Positions 7,661 to 13,543 of a stretch of DNA of 13,543 nt are shown here, in pieces. Within the stretch, counting starts at the first letter, position 1; each line of letters opens with the position of its first letter. Source of the stretch: Jimgerdemannia flammicorona. Lineage: Eukaryota > Mucoromycota > Endogonomycetes > Endogonales > Endogonaceae. The stretch lies in assembly GCA_003990745.1 (NCBI GenBank), contig RBNI01004735.1, forward strand, positions 1-13,543, in the 5' to 3' direction. The notes under the pieces were generated by a model. It saw only the letters and a list, made by a program, of their open reading frames with translations. It had not been told where the DNA came from and searched no databases. The translations under genes and the position numbers were made by a program.

Positions 7661-9290
7661 TGAGTCAGGTATGTTAAATTTGAGAGCTCAACTGGGAAGA
7701 TTTCAAATTGACATGACTTTTCAGCTCATAAGAACCTACATTCAAACTGGATATATTTGATACAACACTAATCTCTGCTACTATAGGAGAACCAGTTATT
7801 ACCAGCATTTGGACAGAAAGAGAAGTAATCACATCAAGACTTGCCAACTACCCAGCATCAGAAGGATTCCAATCAGAACCAAAAGGCAGTACAGCCTGAA
7901 ATCTCCAACCAGATCAACCAGACAACACAGGCAGCCCTGTTGGAGATTTTGAAGAACTTGTACAAGGACTAGAAGATCTTATCACACAAGCCTGAGATCT
8001 TACAGCCAGACACCCCATACAAGTCCCATTAATCTCACTAATAGAACTCTTACCACAAGTCCTTACAGAGTTGGAAGTAGCTCCTACAAGAATACCTAGA
8101 CTCATTCCACTTTTTCAAAGGTCTGAAACACCATCCTCAGGATACCCAAGTATCCTCATCTCCAGTGACAACTCAGAAAGCAAATCAGAATCAGAACTCA
8201 GACCAGAACCAGAATCAGAAGAAAGTGATAACAAAATGGCCACCTTATTGCCAACCTTTGCAGAATACCCAGAGGAAGACCCCAGAGAATTCCTTAATGG
8301 AATTGAAGGAATCGCAGCTCTGAGGAATCTCCCAGACAAAAAAAAAATCACCATCTATAAAGCTCAGCTCAGAGAACCAGTCAGTGGAATTTTCCACCAA
8401 ACAGCAAATGACCCAAATTCAGAACTGGTGAGACAGATACAAGCAGCAATATCTTATAAGCTAGAATATGTGGCCATGGTCCACTGGCTCATTGAAAAGT
8501 ATGCAGGAAACAAAACCTGCCACTAGGCTCAAGAATCTATCATAGAGATGAAGATGAATCTTAGAGAATCGGCCAGAGCCTTCTTCACAAGTATCCAGAA
8601 GAGAATGCATGCTGCCAGGTTCAATGCCACCAACCAGGACATCATAGGTCCAATGACCTTCATGAATGGAATTCTCCCAAAAATTGCCCAGTATGTCTGC
8701 ACTCTAGGCATCACAAGGTCTGAAGAGCAAGTAGATGCAGCCCAAGGATTCTTCAATATCAGACAAGAAACTACCTGGAGTGATCATGACAAGAAAGAAG
8801 ATAAAGAAGACATCCTGGTCAAAGCCCAATAAGGACTCCTTCAAGGACAAGAAAGATCTGAAAAAAGAAGGCCAGCCAAGGAAGAAAAGTAGGAGAGAAG
8901 CAAAATCCAAGACCCCAGCTCCCAGTTGGACCAATTGGTTGGACAGATTGAAAAACTCACCACATGCAAAAATTGGAGCTACCAAGACAATATAGAATAC
9001 TCACCACAGAGGAGCCAAGGTTATCCACCAAGAGATAACAGGAATGACCAGCAAGAAGAAAGAAGATACTCTGTCTGAGACAGAGCCCAAGTCTAATGCT
9101 TCCACTGTGGACAATTTGGACACTATGCTACTGAATGTAACAATAAAAGAAGTGATTGAAGGGACTCAGAACTACCACACTGAAGGAATGATACTCAGTA
9201 TAAGAAGACTGAAGCTCATCCTGTTGAAGATTTTGAGGAAGCAAGCAATAGTGAAGACTATGTGACCTAGACTTGTACCCTACTAAGATT
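7660..9290 (+). pseudogene. Gypsy Gag with CCHC zinc knuckle, broken
   Basis: The structural protein that packages element RNA. Frame 1 carries sense from roughly 7735, with a possible start at ATG 7660. The N-terminal part is acidic and low-complexity (S/E-rich near 8160-8230). The capsid-like core follows from about 8236: LPTFAEYPEEDPREFLNGIE, then a helical stretch containing W and AFF-type motifs, the order seen in retrotransposon gag domains. A basic linker (8840-9060) leads to a perfect CCHC knuckle. In-frame stops: TGA 7897 and 7993, TAG 8524, TAA 8830, TAG 8890, TGA 9076, TAA 9094, then two TGAs between 9151 and 9175. Reading continues in frame 1 across all of these. The start and the C-terminal limit are uncertain, and the 7660 ATG is followed by stops before 7735. 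Confidence 0.75.
9097..9138 (+). other. Gag CCHC zinc knuckle
   Basis: CFHCGQFGHYATEC fits CX2CX4HX4C exactly, with the glycine and aromatic positions expected in nucleocapsid knuckles that bind RNA. A TAA codon (9094-9096) directly precedes the first Cys, so this copy would not make it. Confidence 0.93.
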
Positions 9291-9299
9291 ACTACCTGA

Positions 9300-9766
9300 A
9301 AAACAGTCTACCCAGCATAGAAGAGGAAGAGACCTGTAAGAAGGCCATCCAGGAACATCAGCCGAAGAATCATCCAAGAAGAAGACGAAGAACATGAAGA
9401 GGAGCAGATAGAAACACCTCTCCAAACCCCCTCACCTTTTGTTTCTGAGACAAATGAGTTGTTACTAGAAGATGAAGAAATGGAATAAGAAGAATGGGAA
9501 CCTGCTGCCCCAAAGCCCAAGAAGAAGTACACCCCAAAGACCATGCCCAGAGACATCTACAATGAAGCCTGGCAAAAGATTCAAGAAGCCAAAATAGAGA
9601 TTCCCCTTCTGCAGTTCCTTCAACTGACACTAGCTGAAGTTCAAAACAAATTATTGAGAACAACCAGGTCCAGCACTGGCTGAGTTCCAATCCCACAGCA
9701 AGAACAGTTCCCATTTCTGTCCAAGCAGCTGAAAGATATGTCAGCACCTACCTACATAGAGTTATT
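9300..9766 (+). pseudogene. Gag-Pol junction region of unknown function
   Basis: A Lys/Arg-rich then acidic stretch reads in frame 3 from about 9300 (EEDEEHEEEQIE near 9378), followed by MPRDIYNEAWQKIQEAKIE and a leucine-rich run to about 9655. Sense then moves to frame 2 (VQHWLSSNPTARTVPISVQ, then AAERYVSTYLHRVI) up to the protease. It holds stops at 9318 and 9486 among others. I do not recognise a domain. It probably belongs to the C-terminus of Gag or the N-terminal extension of protease, since both frames flow into each other and then into the protease. Confidence 0.5.
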
Positions 9767-10071
9767 GAGGAGCAGCTGTCTGTATTATTGCCAAATAGTT
9801 CCTGGATACCCTCCAATGGCCCATTGATAGACCATCCAACCTCAGCATCATAGTAGCAGATGGGGCCTGAACTCAACCCCTTGGAGATGTATGAAATATA
9901 ACCATCTCCCTTGGACACATTCAGTTCTCTATCCTGAAAGCTGTTGTCACTAAAGCTGTCACCTATGACATGATTCTTGGCACCAACTGGATGAAGGAAA
10001 TGAATGCAGTTGTTGATATTGATCAACAAGTACTCAAGTTTGACTACTGAGGCAAGAAGTATAGAGTTAAA
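9767..10071 (+). pseudogene. Retropepsin (aspartic protease) remnant, active-site triad lost
   Basis: This protease would mature the Gag-Pol polyprotein. Frame 1 shows the second half of a retropepsin clearly: a GAAVCIIAK start (9769), IIVADGA with a following TGA (9868), PLGDV with TGA (9892), NITISLG, and the flap/C-terminal signature ILGTNW (9973-9990), then AVVDIDQQVLKF. The family has an Asp-Ser/Thr-Gly active site immediately before GA(A/S). Here the upstream residues V-I read in frame 2 and the downstream G-A-A reads in frame 1, with only GA between them. That is consistent with a short deletion (1 or 4 bases) that removed the triad. TAG lies at 9793-9795 and TGA at 10048-10050. The catalytic loss is inferred from the frame change. 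Confidence 0.7.
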
Positions 10072-10296
10072 GTGACCAGCTATGAGCAATCAAAGAAGAA
10101 TAAGAAGGTCACTATTCAGAAAGAGTATGCCAGCAGTGAAGAGTCTACCACAGAGGAGGAAGAAGAATCTGAAGATGGAAATGATCCCAGACTCAACCCC
10201 GAAATTAACCTAGTAGATGATAGACCAGAAGACAATGTATGGGCCAAGAACACTGTCCCTATTACCATCAGAGCCATTGCAGGAGAAATCAAAGGA

Positions 10297-10410
10297 TGCC
10301 CCACCTGCCTCAAGAGACACAAGTGCCCTGAGCACTCCTCCAAGATTATTGGGAAAAGGAATTCGCCTGGTACAGCCTGCTCTGAGTGCAGAAAGAAGAA
10401 GAGGAAATGC
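10297..10410 (+). other. Paired Cys clusters resembling a fungal zinc cluster
   Basis: CPTCLKRHKC (10297-10326) is CX2CX5C. After 17 residues comes CSECRKKKRKC (10378-10410), CX2CX6C with a basic loop. The second half looks like the first half of fungal Zn2Cys6 DNA-binding clusters, where a Lys/Arg-rich loop contacts DNA. The whole differs from the canonical family, because the two CX2CXnC halves are of nearly equal type and the linker is long. Six cysteines could bind one or two zinc ions. I infer nucleic-acid binding, perhaps in targeting or RNA handling. Confidence 0.55.
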
Positions 10411-10488
10411 AGATATGCTCCAGAAATACCTGCAGCCAAAGCTGCAGAAGTGCAAGCAATTTGGGGATAAGAATCATCCGAGGAAGAA

Positions 10489-10548
10489 GAAGTTTCTGAC
10501 TAAGAAGTTCCTGACCAAGAAGTTCCTGAACAAGAAGTACCCAAAGAG
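10489..10548 (+). repeat. 15-bp in-frame tandem repeat, four units
   Basis: Units at 10489-10503, 10504-10518, 10519-10533 and 10534-10548 each start with GAAGTT or GAAGTA and encode five residues of the form E-V-(P/S)-(D/E/K)-(Q/E). The middle two units differ by one base; the first ends in TAA where the next two have CAA. The array lies in the acidic spacer of Pol. Confidence 0.85.
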
Positions 10549-10635
10549 GAAGAAGTCTCCAAACTCATTTCCTGGGATGACCCTTACTGGACACCTTCTG
10601 AAGACAATGACCCTTGGAACATGGAAGAGTGACCC

Positions 10636-11440
10636 AGTACAATCACCATTATCCCCAAGAAAGAAACTCACCAAGAAAAGGCTTTTCAGCTAGGAAGATG
10701 TCCACACCAAATGGTCTTCCACTCTCTCTGAGACTACTGCTATCAGCGCCATCTACTAGACCAATAGGAGAAACAGAGACCCCAGAGACCAGAACCCCTG
10801 AACACAGTTGCACAGTCAACTATCTTCCAAGAAGTTACCACCAAGTTGCAAAGCCGATTCAGAGAACAAGACCTCTTCACCCAGACAGAAGTATACCCCT
10901 TGTCTACTCTTCCACTAACTTATGATCAAGATGGATACCATTGCCCGAAACAACAAGAGAACAACAACCAGAAACATCATTTCCAAGCAATGGGATATTG
11001 TAACCATAGAAGACACCCAGATTGCCAAGACTGCAGGCATCAGAAGATCCACCTCAGCCATGATATTGCAATTTACACATTGAAGAGAAGAGACAATAGA
11101 AGCCAGATCTGAAAAAGCCAGACTAAGAAGCCAGGAAGAAGTACTCTCAAGATCTACAATTTAGAAGAAGACATATTAGCTCTTATCAGACATGCAATCT
11201 ACCAAGGATGGATAGAAGATGCCACCAACTTCATGGAAGCCCTAGACACCACAGGAAGAAGAGGGATCAACAATCTCAGGGACCCTTCTACTGGAGCCAG
11301 ATGGCCACACCTCAACCTTAGAGCTTGGAGGTTCTCTGCTAGTGGAGCCTTAGCCTAAGGATTGGCCAAACTCAGCAAGAATATTGCCCAGTATGCCCTG
11401 CTACATCCCAAGGCCAAACCCCTGACCAAAGCCTACCTAG
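10636..11440 (+). pseudogene. Pol region upstream of dUTPase, function unknown
   Basis: Frame 1 carries sense to about 10925 (TIFQEVTTKLQSRFREQDLF, TQTEVYPLSTLPLTYD), with stops near 10726 and 10759. It appears to move to frame 2 from about 10931 (MDTIARNNKR, QWDIVTIEDTQIAKTAGIRR, REETIEARSEKARLRSQEE) and back to frame 1 near 11150 (YNLEEDILALIRHAIYQGWI and on into LHPKAKPLTKAYLED). A TAA interrupts at about 11356. The segments look like real, mostly helical protein, but I do not recognise a family. Because the last part runs straight into the dUTPase, it may be the N-terminal extension of that product. Confidence 0.5.
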
Positions 11441-11793
11441 AAGATATAAGGTATGATCTTCACAGTCCGGAGGATGAATCCATCAAGCCTGGAAAAACAT
11501 TTATGATCAGAACCAGACTAGCCATATAGCCACCTCAAGGAACTTGAATATAACTGACCTCAAGGTCTGGACTTGCCAGACAAGGAATAACTGTAGAAGG
11601 AGGAACAATTGACCCAGGATATAAAGGTGAAATCAAGGTCATTCTACACAACAGTAGTATAGAATGGCACTGAATCATTAGAGGACAGAAGATTGCCCAA
11701 GCAGTTTTCATGAAGGTTAGGACCCCACAATTACAAGAAGTCTCTGAATTGACTGAAGGGACAAGTCAAGCCAATGGATTTGGAAGTTCAGAT
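11431..11793 (+). pseudogene. dUTPase domain within Gypsy Pol
   Basis: Deoxyuridine triphosphatase hydrolyses dUTP to dUMP and pyrophosphate, keeping uracil out of the element's cDNA. All five motifs of the trimeric family appear in order in one frame: RYDLHSPED (motif 1, from 11449), SRSGLA (motif 2, about 11545), GGTIDPGYKGEIKV (motif 3, with catalytic Asp and Tyr, about 11593-11634), IRGQKIAQAVF (motif 4, about 11674-11706), and the Phe/Gly-rich tail NGFGSS (motif 5, within 11773-11790). The length of about 120 residues is close to the family's 130-150. In-frame stops (TAG 11530, TGA about 11545, TAA about 11551, TGA about 11671) make this copy inactive, yet no key residue seems to be lost. 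There is no frameshift inside the domain. It lies between protease and RT, unlike in lentiviruses, where dUTPase follows RNase H. Confidence 0.88.
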
Positions 11794-12145
11794 AAGAAGG
11801 AAGTATATCTCCTTCAAGTCAACCACCCCAAAAGGAATGTCCCCCAGCAGGTATACCACCAACCAGTCAAACTATATAAGAATCTCATCCTAGAGCCTGG
11901 AGAACAAACTATCTTCGAAATCTTTGCACCACCTGACCCCAGAAACCTTTTCTTTGAACCCAAGGAAGATATCTCCCACCTAGATATAGCAGGACACACA
12001 TTCTCTGACAAGATGAATCCAGTATACTCCTGAGCAACCAACCTAATCTGGGAAACCATCATCTTGTCAAAAGGAATCATCATAGGATATCTGGTGCCTT
12101 TTCTCAGTTGAACTCATAGAGAAGTTTATGAACTAAACTTATTGG
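11794..12145 (+). pseudogene. Linker between dUTPase and RT
   Basis: Frame 1 reads on from the dUTPase: KEVYLLQVNHPKRNVPQQVY, then LILEPGEQTIFEIFAPPDPR, DISHLDIAGH, and after a TGA (12031) ETIILSKGIIIGYLVPF, with another TGA near 12109. The LEPGEQTIFEI and ILSKGIIIGYL segments resemble the beta-rich connector that precedes RT in Gypsy Pol. It may be a second small dUTPase-like or protease-like fold, or a structural linker; I cannot tell. Sense leaves frame 1 near 12140. Confidence 0.5.
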
Positions 12146-13131
12146 AAAATGGCAATAGGTCCTAGAAGAAAGGAAAGGCCACTCTGTGACCCAGGAGACA
12201 GTGAAGCCTTCCACCAATATTGGAGAAGAATTGACAACTCAACAACAGCAACAACTAGTAGAACTTCTCAACAAATATCAAGATATATTCACCACCAATT
12301 ATGGCAACCTACCATACAACCAATCATATCACCACAGTATAAATACAAGAAATGCAACACCCATCTGGTAGAAATCCTATAGAATACCCCATAACTTGAA
12401 AACATTCAAAAAGGAGCATATTCAAGAACACTTAGAGAATGGTGTCATCCAACCCTCTACTAGCCCCTGGGCCAGCCCTATACTTATTGTACCAAAGAAA
12501 GGAGGATGGAGACTCTGTGTGGATTACAGGAAACTCAATTCAGTCACTAAAAAGGATGCCTATCCTTTGCCCAGAATCAATGACCTTTTGGATCAGTTAC
12601 AAGATGCCAGATATATACTTCAGCAGTATGGACCTCTTCACAGAATTCCATAAGATCCCCATAGACCCCAAAGACATTCAAAAGACAGCCTTTCTTGCTC
12701 TAGGAAAATTGTTCAAATACCTCCAAATGCCCTTTGGACTTTGCAATATACCCCCCCACCTTTCAGAGGATGATGAATTCAGTCTATGCCCCCTTGATTC
12801 ACTACTGTCTGATTGTATACCTGGATGATTCTAACATCTATTCAGCAAATTACTAAGAACACCTGCACCACCTAGAGGAATTCTTCAAGCTCACCCATAA
12901 GAATCACTTGAGACTAAAAATAAAGAAATGCTACTTTGGAAAACAGAACCTTTTGAATTCCTTGGATTCATAGTTTTGAAAGGAGGAACCCATGCAGACC
13001 CAAAGAAAACCAAGAAGATCAACAATTGGCCAGTACCCAAGACCCCAAAGAAAACACTCTCATTCCTGATGCTAGTATCCTACTACAGAAGGTTTATTAA
13101 GAACTTTGTCCAAATTGCCACCCCAATCTGA
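12146..13131 (+). pseudogene. Gypsy reverse transcriptase, broken by frameshifts
   Basis: This RT would copy element RNA into cDNA. The N-terminal part is in frame 3 (GEELTTQQQQQLVELLNKYQ, stop TAG 12369, [19 protein letters not shown], then [19 protein letters not shown]). Near 12612 it moves to frame 1 ([10 protein letters not shown], with motif A Asp at 12631-12633; LQMPFGLCN). At the seven-C run (12751-12757) it moves to frame 2, where the catalytic YLDD (12818-12829) is intact, then to frame 1 near 12940 (FEFLGFIVLKGGTHADP, LVSYYRRFIKNF). Stops are TAG 12369, TAA about 12854 and TGA 13129. All Ty3/Gypsy RT blocks are present and the catalytic acids I can see are kept, so inactivation came from indels and stops rather than active-site change. 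Confidence 0.92.
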
Positions 13132-13543
13132 GTTCTTCTCAAGAAAGGAGTGCCATTCAAATGGACAGAATCACAAGAGAAAGCCTTCAAAGAACTCAAG
13201 AACTATATGACTACAGTACCAATTCTTGTGTGCACCAATCTACAGAAGCCATTCATCTTGTACACAGATGCTTCCAAAGATGGCCTAGGAGCAGTTCTAG
13301 CTCCAGAAGGACCTAATCAACAATACCATGTGATAGCTTATGCAAACAGAGCTACCAATCAGCAGCAGATGAACTATAGTAGCACTAAACTAGAATGCCT
13401 TGCAGTCACATGGGCAGTCACTCTGTTCAAGCATTACCTCATCTGAAAAAGGTTCACCCTGATCACAGATCATGCAGTCCTCAAATAGCTATTCAACTGC
13501 AAGGAACTCACTGGAATCCTAGTCTACTGGATCCTTTTTTTTT
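13132..13543 (+). pseudogene. Gypsy RNase H domain, 3' end beyond window
   Basis: This domain would remove the RNA strand from RNA-cDNA hybrids. Frame 1 holds the connection (LLKKGVPFKWTESQEKAFKE) and an RNase H of the RT-linked type: ILYTDASKDGLGAVLAPEG with the first Asp (13267-13269), NYSSTKLECLAVTWAV with Glu (13393-13395), and LITDHAVL with Asp (13468-13470). Stops are TGA 13444 and TAG 13486. The reading ends in LTGILVYWILFF at a T run that terminates the window; relatives continue into a short spacer and then integrase. Confidence 0.9.

Larger units (their letters stand above)
10072..10635 (+). pseudogene. Acidic, Cys-rich Pol spacer between protease and dUTPase
   Basis: Frame 1 continues from the protease as a basic stretch (SKKNKKVTIQKEYAS), an acidic run (EEEEESEDGND, about 10156-10188) and two cysteine clusters (10297-10410). 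An acidic 15-bp repeat follows, then ISWDDPYWTPSEDNDPWNMEE, ending at TGA 10633. Stops at TAA 10468 and 10501 lie inside. The charged, low-complexity flanks suggest disordered linkers around a small zinc-binding module. No enzyme domain is visible. Placement between protease and RT in one polyprotein means that the mature product could be a separate peptide or an extension of protease. Confidence 0.55.
6554..13543 (+). mobile_element. Ty3/Gypsy LTR retrotransposon with dUTPase, 5' part, decayed
   Basis: Domains in order are: LTR-like segment, leader, gag with CCHC knuckle, retropepsin remnant, Cys-rich acidic spacer, dUTPase, RT (YLDD) and RNase H. The RT and RNase H sequence is typical Ty3/Gypsy ([35 protein letters not shown]). 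Protease upstream of RT, with no integrase between them, excludes the Copia order. The element runs off the window before integrase, 3' LTR and polypurine tract. The sense strand is A-rich and CpG is nearly absent. The polyprotein uses frame 1 for most of its length with excursions to frames 2 and 3, and has many stops, so it is a dead copy. The part upstream of the LINE (656-818) may also belong to it. Confidence 0.92.

Noticed and set aside
8735..8995. A Lys-rich 86-codon frame (frame 2) overlapping the Gag linker
   Set aside because: Frame 1 has continuous Gag sense on both sides, ending in a perfect CCHC knuckle. The basic frame-2 peptide is a by-product of the A-rich sequence.
10217..10693. 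A 158-codon frame 2 protein with KKFLTKK repeats
   Set aside because: It is the shifted reading of the 15-bp acidic repeat. Frame 1 carries the cysteine clusters and flows from the protease, so frame 1 is the real one.
12240..12300. Polyglutamine (CAA/CAG) microsatellite in RT
   Set aside because: It is only five Gln codons within a normal, slightly Q-rich Gypsy RT N-terminus.
7660..13543. Alternative genetic code or recoding that reads stops through
   Set aside because: All three stop codons occur, along with about nine frame changes and a destroyed protease site. Decay explains this more simply.

Overview
The window is transposon-derived DNA from a eukaryote. No intact host gene, tRNA or rRNA is visible. 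Everything recognisable reads on the + strand and belongs to two decayed retroelements, with a very A+T-rich flank at the left. A basidiomycete fungus is my best guess, at moderate confidence. The Ty3/Gypsy element carries a dUTPase domain and a cysteine cluster of the CX2CX6C type common in fungi, and CpG is strongly depleted, as expected of methylated repeats. Neither taxon nor family can be fixed without a database search.

Layout: 1-655 is A+T-rich DNA with no gene. 656-818 has a TATA-like box and a 19-bp tandem repeat and may be the left part of a Gypsy LTR or another promoter-bearing repeat. 819-6542 is a nearly full-length, APE-type LINE of about 5.7 kb (L1/Tx1- or Tad-like): a short 5' leader, a gag-like ORF1 (899-2775), and an ORF2 (2837-6479) with endonuclease, reverse transcriptase and a C-terminal zinc-finger-like region. 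It ends in an A/TAAAA tail and is flanked by an 11-bp candidate target-site duplication (808-818 and 6543-6553). Both ORFs are broken by stops and frameshifts, and the RT catalytic motifs are altered.

6554-13543 is the 5' two thirds or so of a Ty3/Gypsy LTR retrotransposon: an LTR-like segment with TATA box and AATAAA (6554-about 6720), a leader with divergent repeats (to about 7660), gag with a CCHC knuckle, a retropepsin remnant, a long acidic and Cys-rich spacer, a dUTPase with all five motifs recognisable, then RT and RNase H. The window ends inside or just after RNase H, so integrase and the 3' LTR are not seen. The reading frame changes about nine times and there are more than twenty in-frame stops.

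If the duplication is real, the LINE landed inside the promoter/LTR region of the older Gypsy copy, making a nested pair. Both elements then decayed, many stops looking like CGA to TGA transitions. The most unusual content is the protein between Gypsy protease and RT: a zinc-cluster-like module, an acidic repeat and a dUTPase in one polyprotein.
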